Shown here in pieces: positions 31,215 to 39,790 of a DNA stretch of 50,513 nucleotides. Each line of letters begins with the position of its first letter. The first letter of the stretch is position 1. The notes under the pieces are model-generated. The model had not been told where the DNA came from. It made no database searches and saw nothing but the letters and a program-made list of their open reading frames with translations. Both the position numbers and the translations under genes were made by a program. Source of the DNA: a virus; the IMG/VR virus record IMGVR_UViG_3300026089_000012, positions 1-50,513 of that record; one strand, written 5' to 3'.

Positions 31215-33137
31215 TCACTTCGCTCCGAACGCCTGGATCACCTGGCGCATGTTCTGGGTGCCCACCGGAGCCTGGATCTGCTCGGGCACGGCCGGCTGCA
31301 TCTGATCGGCAGCCGGGCCTCCGGTCATGCCTGGCATCGTCTCCGGTGCGGCGGCCATGCCTTCCGGCGCGGGGGGCGGCGCAGCGGCTTGGAGCTCGCG
31401 TAGCTTGGCGTCGATCTCCTTGGCAACTGTGAAGATGTCCTTGCCACTGCGCAGGAGGATCGCCACATCTGCGACCACTGTAATCGGTAGCACTCCGGCG
31501 ACGATCTGTTGCTGCAGTGCCTCCATGATCGCCGCCTCGAACTTCTCCTCGCGCAGCTGATCCTCTTCGGCGTCAGCATCGTCGATGAACGGGTGGTTCT
31601 CGCGGAAGGTCCGGCTGGAAATCTGACCGGCACCGAACAGCGAGCCGAGGATCTGGGTCAGCTGCATCGTGTCGGCACCCGGGATGCGGTAGCTGTAGCT
31701 GTTCTCCAGCGTCTCGATGTGGGTCTCGGGTGTGAACTCGACCAACCGGCGCGACGAGCCATAGGTGCAGTAGAGGCTGTATGACTTCGATCCCCAGTAG
31801 GTCTTGTAGGTCTGCAGGATTGCCTTGTTGAGCCACGGCATGTAGCTCTCCATGACCTCGTGCATCTCTTGGATCTTGGGGTCGAGGGCCATCGCACCGA
31901 GCGCGTCGATGCCACGCCCGGTGCGCAGTGCCCCATATGTCTCTCCGCCCGCTTGGGGGATCAGCGCGGTGGACACACGGAAGTTCCGCTCGAGGCGGTC
32001 GAGGATCTGGCCGGTGTTCGGGTCGGCTGTCTGGCGCAGCACACCGATCTGAGCGGTGTCGCGTAGCGTGTTGACGTCGCCGGTGCGGCCATCGACCCAC
32101 TCACCACCATTGCTGGTGATCTGTGGGTCTTTGCCGTTCTCGCCGATTACGTAGGTGTCGGGGAAGACCGACTTCTCCTGGGCCAGCACGAACAGTGCCA
32201 TCAGCTTCGAGGACAGATCGACCGAACCGAGCAGCGAGCCGATGCGGCTGGCGATGCGACCGAGGCTGACATTGTGAGGAATCATCGCCGGGATGAAGCC
32301 GAGACGGTTCGGGTACCGGGCGAGCTCGCATGTCGGGCCGTAGCCGGCCGCCGTCGAGACGGCATACGAAGTGCCGAATCCGTTGGCCTCACCCGAGTAG
32401 CGGCTCAGCCCGGTGCCGCTGATGTGCGCTCCGTAGGGATCGCACGGCCCCAGCAGTCCGAACACCTGGCACTCGCGGTCGTACCACTCGACGACCTCCC
32501 ACAGCCGGGTGTCCTGCACCGTGGCGATGGGCCCACCGAGCTCGCCGCGCAACTGAGGGAAGCGATCGCGCAGGAAGCGGCCGGAGTAGCGATTGACGAA
32601 GGCGCAGAACTCAGGGTCACGCACCGACTCCGATGCCTGCTGCTCGACGTAGGTACACAGCGGATCACGCGCGTCGATGCGCGGCATCTCCGCTTTGAAG
32701 TCGGGGGTGACGACCGCCGAGCCGGTGTGGTACGCCGTCAGGTGGCGGTACACCCGGCGCAGCCCGAGGTTCCAGCGGCTGAAGTCGTAGGTCGCCCTGA
32801 TGATGTTGGCGCGGGTCGTGGCGTACTCCCGGCTGCCCTTGCCGGTCTCCTTGTTCCACACGATCGGTGGTGTCGTCACCCGAGCTCTCGTCTCCGATGC
32901 CCGCATCGCCAGCTGATCGACAGCCTCGCCGACGAACTGTGCCGACATATTCGGCATCTTCGGTTCGTTCTCGACGTCGATCATCGGGATCACGTAGTCG
33001 CCGTCGTAGCGCAACAGGACGTCGCGCATCTTCGCCATCAACACACCCTGGTCGGCCTGCATCGCCAGGACGTTGGTGCGGATCCGCTCCCAGTCGTACA
33101 TCGGCTCGGTCGGTGCGTATGTCTCTGTTGCGCTCAT
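31215..33137 (-). CDS. Portal protein (640 aa)
   Basis: ATG 33137 is set by the ATGA overlap with the terminase stop and GGAGCGAGG upstream. The product has the usual portal organisation: an N-terminal helical wing (YDWERIRTNVLAMQADQGVL), a beta-rich middle (ATVQDTRLWEVVEWYDRECQ), a stem/clip area, and a C-terminal helical part (EEKFEAAIMEALQQQIVAGV) followed by a proline/glutamine tail. It forms the dodecameric DNA channel at one capsid vertex and docks the terminase. Length fits podoviral portals. Confidence 0.8.
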   Translation of the reverse strand: MSATETYAPTEPMYDWERIRTNVLAMQADQGVLMAKMRDVLLRYDGDYVIPMIDVENEPKMPNMSAQFVGEAVDQLAMRASETRARVTTPPIVWNKETGKGSREYATTRANIIRATYDFSRWNLGLRRVYRHLTAYHTGSAVVTPDFKAEMPRIDARDPLCTYVEQQASESVRDPEFCAFVNRYSGRFLRDRFPQLRGELGGPIATVQDTRLWEVVEWYDRECQVFGLLGPCDPYGAHISGTGLSRYSGEANGFGTSYAVSTAAGYGPTCELARYPNRLGFIPAMIPHNVSLGRIASRIGSLLGSVDLSSKLMALFVLAQEKSVFPDTYVIGENGKDPQITSNGGEWVDGRTGDVNTLRDTAQIGVLRQTADPNTGQILDRLERNFRVSTALIPQAGGETYGALRTGRGIDALGAMALDPKIQEMHEVMESYMPWLNKAILQTYKTYWGSKSYSLYCTYGSSRRLVEFTPETHIETLENSYSYRIPGADTMQLTQILGSLFGAGQISSRTFRENHPFIDDADAEEDQLREEKFEAAIMEALQQQIVAGVLPITVVADVAILLRSGKDIFTVAKEIDAKLRELQAAAPPPAPEGMAAAPETMPGMTGGPAADQMQPAVPEQIQAPVGTQNMRQVIQAFGAK

Positions 33138-34897
33138 TGCAACCTCGCTCCGATCGGAATGATCGGCTTCATCCCTGTCGGAGAGTATGGCATCCCGGCG
33201 CGCTTGAACGTCGCGACCGGTGCGCCGAGGCGGTGCCGGTTCTCCACCCACCAGATCCAGGCGAACCACGTCATCATCAGCCGGTCGTAGCGCACCTTGT
33301 TGCCCTTCTTGACCAGTCCGGTCTTCGGGTCCGGCTTCCACTTCTTGAACTGGCGACGGAACTCGTCCATCTCGTTGCGTGTCTCGCCCTCGTCGGCATA
33401 AGGGAGCTGGATCCGTCCGGCCTTCCAATCGCCGGCCATCGACGCCAGACCAATCGACTCGTCGTACTTGTTCATGCCGGTGTCGTGCTCGGCAATGATG
33501 AAACCGAAGTGCTTGGCGACAGCATCGAGGCGCTCGTCACGGGCCAGGCCGCGCTGGAAGTTCTTGGCCTCGACACGTAGCTCGCGCAGCGAGTGCTCCT
33601 GCACCATGAACCGAGCCGCTGCTTGAACGTTGGCAATGACCTGCTCGTTGCGCACGTTCTCGGTGGTCTCGTAGAAGTACCGAAGGCGCATGTAGTCCTC
33701 GTTCATCTCCCAGCCACCGAGACAGGTCACGCCGGGCTCGAGACCAGGGTCGAGCGACAGCACGCCAGTCGGGCGAGGCTGCCCGGGCACCCACAGGCCG
33801 GTGCCGTTGAGCGCGTATTGCTCCATCTTCGAGCGGCCCCAGCCCTCGTCGTCGAAGCTGAAGCGGGTCTTGGACCGGCCCGGCTGCATCATGTAGTTGC
33901 GATCGAAGGCAGCGTCTTTGACCTTGCGGCGGATGCGCTCCAGATTCTCCAGCGAGTGCTTCTCCGGCCACAGCGGATACGGGTTGCCGTCGATGTCGAA
34001 CTGGATCGCCGGGAACCGCAACACTTCGAGGATGCCGTCGAGCTCCTCGTCCTCCAGCAGTGCTTCGTACACGTCGTCGTCATCGACGCGCGTGCCCGAG
34101 ACACTGGTGATGCCACTCTCGCCGGGCCGGGACAGCAAGTCCTGGCGGAACACCTCGAGCAGTTTGCCAGTGCGGTTGATGGTCTTCAGCGACTGGAGGT
34201 CGTCGCAGTGCAGATGCTCGGTGCGGATCGACACCGAGCTCGACGTCCAGCCGATGGCGAGCATGTTGTAGTCACGCTCGTCGCCCATCTTCTTGTCCTT
34301 GACGCTGAAGTACTGGTTGTTCCACGGTGGGCTGCCCTCGCCGCGCGAGCTCATGTCCGGCCGGAACGGGCCCCACTCCTTGATCAGCCGAGGGAACGGT
34401 CCATCGAGCTCCAGGCGGCGACGGACTCGACCGATGATGCGCTTGGAGATGGCGTCGTTCTCCGAGACCGTGGTGTTGCGCCACTGCGGGTTGCGACAGA
34501 TCTGCTCGGTGGCGAAGTCCTCGAAGGTCGTGGTCTTGCCATACTCAGGCGGCCACAGCGTCAGCAAGATGTTGCCCGGGCGCAGCTGCTGCACATGGTC
34601 GATCCACTGTTGCTGGAACACCGTGCGGTGGCGACCGAAGTAGCGCTCGGCGAACTGAGCAGAGGTCAGGTTCTCCGGCAGGATTGCATGGGACAGGCCC
34701 TGCTTGGCGCGGGCCAGCTCGATCTCGGCGTGCCACGCCGGGAACCGCTTCTTCCACTGCCGGTAGGCCGGATAGCTGACGCCGATGCGCGGGTCGCGCA
34801 GAGCCTGGGTGACGAGCACTCCCTGGCGTACCAGCTCCAGGAGCAGCTCGCGCCGCGCTGCGGCCTTGGCGTGGATGGAATCACTGCCGTGGGCCAT
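33134..34897 (-). CDS. terL: Terminase large subunit with N-terminal HTH extension
   Basis: The 587-residue product shows an ATPase site with a Walker A-like WPPEYGKTTT (115-124) and a Walker B-like HLHCDD (228-233). The nuclease domain has acidic residues in LSLDPG (D383) and RVEAKN (E443) and ends with YDESIGLASMAGDWKAGRIQ. Residues 18-65 (LLLELVRQGVLVTQALRDPR, SYPAYRQWKKRF) look like a helix-turn-helix typical of small terminase subunits, and no separate small-subunit gene is nearby. It powers DNA packaging. No strong ribosome binding site is seen before ATG 34897. Confidence 0.87.
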   Translation of the reverse strand: MAHGSDSIHAKAAARRELLLELVRQGVLVTQALRDPRIGVSYPAYRQWKKRFPAWHAEIELARAKQGLSHAILPENLTSAQFAERYFGRHRTVFQQQWIDHVQQLRPGNILLTLWPPEYGKTTTFEDFATEQICRNPQWRNTTVSENDAISKRIIGRVRRRLELDGPFPRLIKEWGPFRPDMSSRGEGSPPWNNQYFSVKDKKMGDERDYNMLAIGWTSSSVSIRTEHLHCDDLQSLKTINRTGKLLEVFRQDLLSRPGESGITSVSGTRVDDDDVYEALLEDEELDGILEVLRFPAIQFDIDGNPYPLWPEKHSLENLERIRRKVKDAAFDRNYMMQPGRSKTRFSFDDEGWGRSKMEQYALNGTGLWVPGQPRPTGVLSLDPGLEPGVTCLGGWEMNEDYMRLRYFYETTENVRNEQVIANVQAAARFMVQEHSLRELRVEAKNFQRGLARDERLDAVAKHFGFIIAEHDTGMNKYDESIGLASMAGDWKAGRIQLPYADEGETRNEMDEFRRQFKKWKPDPKTGLVKKGNKVRYDRLMMTWFAWIWWVENRHRLGAPVATFKRAGMPYSPTGMKPIIPIGARLQ

Positions 34898-34907
34898 GGC
34901 CCGACGA

Positions 34908-35264
34908 TCAGTCCTTCCAGATGGTGCCCTCGGCGCGGAACAGCGGGGTGCCGGCAGACGAGATCACCGAGAGGGCGACGAAGCGACCGGCGTTCGACTT
35001 GAAGACCACCGATGACTGGCCGGGTGCGATGATCCAGTTGTCGTCGACGTTCGATGCGACAGCGCCGGCGACCGTGCCGGTGCCGGTCGTGACCGACGCC
35101 TTGGCTGCAGCCGACGAGGCGTTGCTCGAACCGACGAACACGCCGATCGAGTTGGTTGCGTCTCGGTTGGTCACCCGGACCTGCTTGCACTTGTTCGTCA
35201 GAGCGAAGGGCGCCGCCGTGGTGCTCGCTGTGTCGTTGATGATGTTTGGTGCGTCACCAGCCAT
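34908..35264 (-). CDS. Small beta-rich virion-type protein (118 aa)
   Basis: An AAGGAGGG ribosome binding site precedes ATG 35264. The product resembles small virion decoration or fibre-associated proteins: polar start, then a strand (KCKQVRVTNRDATNSIGVFV), an alanine/threonine-rich loop and strands (WIIAPGQSSVVFKSNAGRF). A promoter-like pair lies just upstream. It sits between fibre genes and terminase. No certain function. Confidence 0.62.
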   Translation of the reverse strand: MAGDAPNIINDTASTTAAPFALTNKCKQVRVTNRDATNSIGVFVGSSNASSAAAKASVTTGTGTVAGAVASNVDDNWIIAPGQSSVVFKSNAGRFVALSVISSAGTPLFRAEGTIWKD

Positions 35265-35297
35265 TGATGCGTCCCTCCTTGGGATTCGATGCGCGCA

Positions 35298-35324
35298 ACT
35301 GTAGCGGTCTGCTCACATCAACAA
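35298..35324 (-). promoter_or_regulatory. Promoter-like pair upstream of the 118-aa gene
   Basis: On the minus strand TTGTTG (35319-35324) and TACAGT (35298-35303) are 15 bases apart, followed about 35 bases later by AAGGAGGG and the start codon. It overlaps the end of the preceding gene. It could drive the terminase-to-lysis genes. Confidence 0.4.
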
Positions 35325-36518
35325 GAGCATCTCCTCATCGACCGAATCGTGCGTTCCACCGAGACCGGCTGCAGTACGAGCCGCCGCCTCGATACGGAGC
35401 TGCTCGATCTCACGTCCGATGCCCTCGGCAATCTTGGCCAGCTCGGCCTGGCGAGCTCGCTCCTGGGCGAGTGGGCTGAGCCTGACTCCGTCGATGTGCT
35501 TGACACGGAGCTTTCTCCCCCCACCCCGCTCCACCGATGGCCCATCACCGTAATCCACCTTGACAAACGGAGGCGGTGGCGTGACGAACGGCCAGCCGTT
35601 GAGCGCCTCCCAGTGCAAGATGCCAGGCTGTGCGGTGACGCTCGAGTTGGTGTCACCGACCGGCGTGCCGGGGATCGCCGTCCAGGAGATCGAGGCGACT
35701 TGCGCCGGGACGACCGCAGCCGGGGCGGCAGAACCGGCTACGGCCGTCCACGTGAACGTACCAATCTGCGCGGTGACCGAAACCGGCGAGCTCACCGTTC
35801 CAGCCACACCATTCCAGGTGACCGTGCCGACCTGCGCGGTCACCGACTGATCGCCGGATGCCAGGACGGGGGAGCCTGGCACGGCGGACCACGTGATCGT
35901 GGCGACCTGCGCGGTGACTGTCACTCCACCTTGCGCGGTCGTCCCGGTCACGGCGGTCCAGTTGACGATCCCGACCTGTGCAGTGACGGCGACGGCGCCA
36001 GTCTTGGTCCCGGCAACGCCGCTCCAGGTGAACGTGGCGACTTGTGCGGTGACGCTGACGGCTCCCGAGGTCGTACCGGCGACACCGTTCCAGGTGAAGA
36101 CGCCGACCTGCGCAGTGACCGTCACGCCGCCCTGCGTCGTGGTCCCGGCGATGCCGGTCCACGTGACTGTTCCGACCTGCGCGGTCAGCGTGCGCGCGGC
36201 AGTGACCGTCCCGTTGACGCCGGTCCACGTGAACACGCCGACCTGCGCGGTGACCGACACGGCCATCGTCTTGTTGTTGGCGATACCGCTCCACGTGAAC
36301 GTCGCCACTTGCGCGGTGACGGTGACGCCACCCTGGCTCGTCGTGCCAGCGATGCCGGTCCAGGTGAACGTCGCCACCTGTGCGGTGACCGACAGGTTCG
36401 CTGCGGTCTGGGTGAGCACCAGTCGCCCGATCGAGGAGCCGGCGACAGTGAAGCCGTTCGGGTAGACCGACCACGGATAGCCGCCGAAGTCGATGGAGAC
36501 GTCAGCTTCGATGCCCAT
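35313..36518 (-). CDS. Tandem-repeat fibre-like protein (401 aa)
   Basis: ATG 36518 overlaps the preceding TAA by one base. Residues 44-312 consist of twelve repeats of 22-25 residues with consensus VTAQVGTFTWTGVAGTT, followed by a GGV-type linker. Each repeat predicts two short strands, so the array may form an elongated beta-stack, as in fibres or adhesins. The C-terminal part is charged and helical (LSPLAQERARQAELAKIAEG) and may be a virion anchor or trimeriser. Lying among fibre genes, it is probably a virion surface protein. Repeat number could vary by recombination. Confidence 0.72.
   Translation of the reverse strand: MGIEADVSIDFGGYPWSVYPNGFTVAGSSIGRLVLTQTAANLSVTAQVATFTWTGIAGTTSQGGVTVTAQVATFTWSGIANNKTMAVSVTAQVGVFTWTGVNGTVTAARTLTAQVGTVTWTGIAGTTTQGGVTVTAQVGVFTWNGVAGTTSGAVSVTAQVATFTWSGVAGTKTGAVAVTAQVGIVNWTAVTGTTAQGGVTVTAQVATITWSAVPGSPVLASGDQSVTAQVGTVTWNGVAGTVSSPVSVTAQIGTFTWTAVAGSAAPAAVVPAQVASISWTAIPGTPVGDTNSSVTAQPGILHWEALNGWPFVTPPPPFVKVDYGDGPSVERGGGRKLRVKHIDGVRLSPLAQERARQAELAKIAEGIGREIEQLRIEAAARTAAGLGGTHDSVDEEMLLLM
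35583..36389 (-). repeat. Coding tandem repeats, 12 units of 66-75 bp
   Basis: The units encode the VTAQV-x(3)-W repeats. At DNA level the strings GCGGTGAC and GTGAACGT recur (plus-strand reading) at 66-75 bp spacing. The units are diverged enough not to be a recent expansion. The two units nearest the 3' end of the gene are the least conserved. Confidence 0.8.
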
Positions 36519-37384
36519 TACATCCACACCGTAATGAAGATCGCCCCGTTGCCTCCGTTGCCACCTGCACCGGAGTTGCCGACACCATCCTCGGCTGCGC
36601 CACCACCAGCACCGCTCCCACCGGGATAGGCCCCGTTGCCACCGCTACCGGCGTTGGTCGTGATCGATGAGCCACCGGCCCCGGGTCCGGCGCTGACCGA
36701 ATCGCTGTTCGAACTGAACGCATCTGATCCGCTCGTCGAGGTACCACCGCCTTGCGCGCCGGCCTGGCCGTTGCGTGATCCGCCGTCGCCACCGACCGTC
36801 GCGACGTGTGTGGACGCCAGGCCGCCACCCGAGCCGCCACCGGACGAGCAGCTGGTGCTCGACTGCACACCCGTCGAGCCGGTGGTTGTGCCCCCGTTGC
36901 GGCCATCGACACCTGGAAAATCGCCATTGGTGCCGAGGCCACCGAGTGTGCTGGCCGTCGTTGACGCTGCTGCAGCGCCGTTGCCGCCACCGGCATTGAT
37001 GAAGATGCCCTTGGTCGGATCACCGAAGAAGGATGCTGCACCGTTCGTCCCGGCATTGCCATCCGTCGAGTTGGTCGATTGCGAGGCGCCACCGACACCT
37101 GCGACTGCCACTGACACGGGCACTCGAGTCCCATACTGGCGGCGGAGCTCGGCGAGATCGACCCAGCGTCGCGACAGTGCGGCCGTGCCACCGGAGCCAC
37201 CGCCCGACGCGCTGGTCCCGGCCACCGACTTGCGGCCCGACGCACCACCACCACCGGAGCCGACGACGGTGACCTCAGCGACCGTCGCGACAGGAGGGAT
37301 CTCCCAGAACAGATCGCCGGGAACGAGGGTGATGAGTGTCGGCTGTGCCTGCGGGATGCCGATGGTGGGGCCAGTGAGGATCAC
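36518..37384 (-). CDS. Glycine-rich tail fibre protein, copy 1 (288 aa)
   Basis: The product starts MILTGPTIG and has PGDLFWEIPP, then a block RRWVDLAELRRQYGTRVPV, and long glycine/serine/alanine tracts ending in GGNGGNGAIFITVW. The next gene encodes a paralogue with the same landmarks. Glycine-rich blocks of this kind form polyglycine-II lattices in fibre-tip adhesins of some phages. A host-binding role is inferred. ATG/TAA overlap couples it to the repeat-protein gene. Confidence 0.72.
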   Translation of the reverse strand: MILTGPTIGIPQAQPTLITLVPGDLFWEIPPVATVAEVTVVGSGGGGASGRKSVAGTSASGGGSGGTAALSRRWVDLAELRRQYGTRVPVSVAVAGVGGASQSTNSTDGNAGTNGAASFFGDPTKGIFINAGGGNGAAAASTTASTLGGLGTNGDFPGVDGRNGGTTTGSTGVQSSTSCSSGGGSGGGLASTHVATVGGDGGSRNGQAGAQGGGTSTSGSDAFSSNSDSVSAGPGAGGSSITTNAGSGGNGAYPGGSGAGGGAAEDGVGNSGAGGNGGNGAIFITVWM

Positions 37385-37386
37385 GG

Positions 37387-38271
37387 CTACGGCCAGACTG
37401 TGATGAAGATCGCTCCGTCGCCACCCTTGCCACCAGCGCCCGATGCCGTCGAGGTCGTGTCCTCTGCAGCACCACCACCGCCACCGCCACCCGAGGGATA
37501 GCCGCCGTTGCCACCGTCGCCACCCGTGCCGGCGGACAGCGTCGATCCACCACCGCCGCCACCAGTCGAGATGGAGTCGCTGTTCGAGCTCGTGCCATCG
37601 TCGCCGCGACCACCCGACGCCGAGCCACCAAGTGTGATTGCCGAACCGCCGTAGCGAAGACCACCCGCGCCTCCGGCATTGGCTGCGTGCGTGGCGGGCA
37701 TTCCGCCACCCGCGCCACCACCCGTGGCGATTGCCGGGCTGGCCGAGACCGGAGAACCAACTGCACCGGCGCCGGTACCACCAGCTCCACCGTTGGCGCC
37801 GCCCTGATCGCCGGAGCTACCGCCCGAGCCTCCCGTCCCGGTCGAGGTCGTGCCGCCACCACCGGCCGTGCCACTGGTCGAGGTCATGAAGATGCCCGAT
37901 GTCGAGACACCGAAGCTGGTCGCCGTGCCCGTCGTTCCACCGTTGCCGTTGGTCGAGTTGGTGCCCTGGGCGGCTCCGCCAGGCCCACCGGCCCCGACCG
38001 TCACGGGCACGCGCGTGCCGTACTGCCTGCGGAGCTCGGCGAGGTTGATCCACCTGCGACATACCGAGCCAGAACCGCCACCGCCACCGCCTGCTGCTGC
38101 GGTACCGGCGACGGACTTGCGCCCTGAGCCACCGCCACCACCCGGGCCGGCGCAGATGACGTAGGCATAGGTGCCGAACTGGGGGATCTCCCAGAACAGG
38201 TCATTCGGTGTCAGTACCGTGTAGGTCGGCAGAACCGGGGGCGTGCCAGAAGTCGGCCCTGGCAGGATCAT
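37387..38271 (-). CDS. Glycine-rich tail fibre protein, copy 2 (294 aa)
   Basis: It shares with the downstream copy the start (MILPGPTSG), DLFWEIP, SGRKSVAGTA, RRWINLAELRRQYGTRVPV and the final GGDGAIFITVW, while the glycine tracts between differ in length and polar residues. This fits a duplication followed by change in the surface-exposed, binding part. It begins after a gene pair encoding small virion-like proteins. Alternative reading: structural glycine-rich proteins without receptor function. Confidence 0.72.
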   Translation of the reverse strand: MILPGPTSGTPPVLPTYTVLTPNDLFWEIPQFGTYAYVICAGPGGGGGSGRKSVAGTAAAGGGGGGSGSVCRRWINLAELRRQYGTRVPVTVGAGGPGGAAQGTNSTNGNGGTTGTATSFGVSTSGIFMTSTSGTAGGGGTTSTGTGGSGGSSGDQGGANGGAGGTGAGAVGSPVSASPAIATGGGAGGGMPATHAANAGGAGGLRYGGSAITLGGSASGGRGDDGTSSNSDSISTGGGGGGSTLSAGTGGDGGNGGYPSGGGGGGGAAEDTTSTASGAGGKGGDGAIFITVWP

Positions 38272-38273
38272 GG

Positions 38274-38678
38274 CTACGTCAGATCTGCAGCAGCCGCGAA
38301 CACGTTGATCACACCCGACGTCAGTGCCACGGTGATCGCGGCGGCCAGCTTGTACGAGGCCGATGGCAACACCAGATCGGAGTAGCTGCGCGAGAACCGC
38401 GCCCCGGAGACAGTGGTCGATGCAGCGGCCGGGTTGCCGAGGTCGATCTCGTCGTAGAGGAAGTACGAGGTGCCGTTGTGGATGAAGATCGTCAGCGTCG
38501 AGTCGGCAGGGTCACCAGTGGCCTGAGCGGTGATCGAGGTGATCTTCGTGCCGGCAGCAACGCCGGTGAGGATGTCCACGATCGTGCCGGTGCCGTCACG
38601 GTTGGTGTTGGCCGTGGAGACCGCCGCGACACCCAACTTGGGAACGACGGCAAAGGCCGGAGTCGGCGTCAGCGCCAC
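38274..38678 (-). CDS. Small beta-rich virion-type protein (134 aa)
   Basis: GTG 38678 follows the preceding stop with no gap (TAAGTG). The product is threonine/alanine-rich with strands (KITSITAQATG, STLTIFIHNGTSYFLYDEI) and a final hydrophobic segment (YKLAAAITVALTSGVINVFA). This recalls small phage baseplate or fibre-associated proteins that carry a beta sandwich. No named family; a virion role is inferred from its place in the fibre gene block. Confidence 0.62.
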   Translation of the reverse strand: MALTPTPAFAVVPKLGVAAVSTANTNRDGTGTIVDILTGVAAGTKITSITAQATGDPADSTLTIFIHNGTSYFLYDEIDLGNPAAASTTVSGARFSRSYSDLVLPSASYKLAAAITVALTSGVINVFAAAADLT

Positions 38679-39143
38679 TTACGTCGCCCGATACAAGTCA
38701 GCGATGTTGTAGGTGAACGTCCCACCGTTGGTCGGGACGCCTGCGGCGAACCAGTCGATCGACATCAGCTGGCGCGTCGTGTCGTTGGTGTCGGTCGTGG
38801 CGTCGTAGAAGAACGCACCGATGATCGTCTGGCCGGTGGCCAGGGCACCGAAGGCGACATCGGCAGCGTCGAGGTTCACCCGGTCGTTGGCGTCGTCCTC
38901 GGAGGCATTGGTGCGGCTGAGGTTCTGCCGGGCATAGCCGGCCGCCGAACACTCCGTCGCTCCTGCCGTCACCAGCAGATCGTTGACGGTGTTGAGGTCG
39001 GCGACCTCGGCGGTCGTATCGGCTGCAGCTGGCTGCGTGCCGACGATCAGGCCGATGCGGATCAACGTCGCGGCGTCGTCGTCCCACGCTCCCTGCGTCA
39101 AGAGCAGTTTGCCCCGGTTGGTCATCATGTGCCCAGTGGCCAT
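38679..39143 (-). CDS. Hypothetical virion-type protein (154 aa)
   Basis: GAGGGAGTGAC precedes ATG 39143. The product begins MATGHMMTNRGKLLLTQGAW, followed by a strand (TLIRIGLIVGTQ), an alanine/aspartate-rich middle and strands toward the end (TIIGAFFYDATTD, GTFTYNIADLY). Proteins with a similar start are found among tail-associated genes of other phages, so a tail or fibre component is likely, but this is inference. Confidence 0.65.
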   Translation of the reverse strand: MATGHMMTNRGKLLLTQGAWDDDAATLIRIGLIVGTQPAAADTTAEVADLNTVNDLLVTAGATECSAAGYARQNLSRTNASEDDANDRVNLDAADVAFGALATGQTIIGAFFYDATTDTNDTTRQLMSIDWFAAGVPTNGGTFTYNIADLYRAT

Positions 39144-39144
39144 G

Positions 39145-39396
39145 TCACTCCCTCACGATCTCGTCGACGACAGAGATTATTCCGCCTGTCTCATCACGGA
39201 CGGGATGCCGGATGCGTGGTGCCGAGACATCGATCCCGATCTGTCGGAGTAGCTGGCTGTGCAGCTCCAGTGTGTGCAGAATCATCGGGATCGACTGCAC
39301 GATCTGGGCCAGGGCGTCGGCCTCGAGCTGCTCGCGCTGATCTGCCGCAGCCTGCTCGGCAAGGAGCCGGTCGCCCTCCTCGATCAGCGGATGCAC
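39145..39396 (-). CDS. Small helical protein (83 aa)
   Basis: GTG 39396 is used because no ATG lies near the start. The product is a helix-rich acidic protein (LLAEQAAADQREQLEADALA, then LHTLELHSQLLRQIG) with a short C-terminal strand (GGIISVVDEIV). The ribosome binding site is weak, and coupling to the preceding gene 6 bases away is likely. Function unknown. Confidence 0.55.
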   Translation of the reverse strand: MHPLIEEGDRLLAEQAAADQREQLEADALAQIVQSIPMILHTLELHSQLLRQIGIDVSAPRIRHPVRDETGGIISVVDEIVRE

Positions 39397-39401
39397 GATG
39401 G

Positions 39402-39743
39402 TTACCGGCGCGGGTCGTCGCGGTCGGCCAGGCGTCCTGCCTCGAGAGCGCTCTCGGTCGGCACGTGCGGATCCTCGATTCGACCGACCGTGTGTTCAGC
39501 GGTCATCCGGACCATCTGATCCTGTGGGGCCATGAGACCGTCCGGGCCCGAACCTTCGCCGGGTGCGGCGTTGGTGTCGTGCCCGAGGGTGATGGCTCCG
39601 GTCTCCTCGCTGACATGCGGCTCGTCCTTGACGACGGGCTCGGCAGTGGGCTCGGGAGCGGGCGCCGGCGCTGCAGCTTTCTTCGTGGCGCGCTTGCGTG
39701 GCGCAGCCTTCTTGGGAGCTGCGGCCTTCTTGGTGGTTGCCAT
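39402..39743 (-). CDS. Lysine/alanine/proline-rich basic protein (113 aa)
   Basis: ATG 39743 directly follows a TACGAT-N6 element and has no ribosome binding site, so it is probably translated from a leaderless mRNA. The first 35 residues are histone-H1-like (MATTKKAAAPKKAAPRKRAT), which suggests nonspecific DNA binding or a disordered linker. The rest is acidic and polar. Possible roles are DNA condensation or a virion protein; neither is proven. Confidence 0.68.
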   Translation of the reverse strand: MATTKKAAAPKKAAPRKRATKKAAAPAPAPEPTAEPVVKDEPHVSEETGAITLGHDTNAAPGEGSGPDGLMAPQDQMVRMTAEHTVGRIEDPHVPTESALEAGRLADRDDPRR

Positions 39744-39755
39744 GCGGTGATCGTA
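39744..39755 (-). promoter_or_regulatory. Leaderless promoter TACGAT-N6-ATG
   Basis: TACGAT on the minus strand (39750-39755) ends six bases before the ATG of the basic-protein gene, so transcription would start at or next to the start codon. No -35 consensus is seen. Confidence 0.6.
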
Positions 39756-39790
39756 CAACCGTTGAAGGCTGAGGAAAGGCATCTGCTCGA

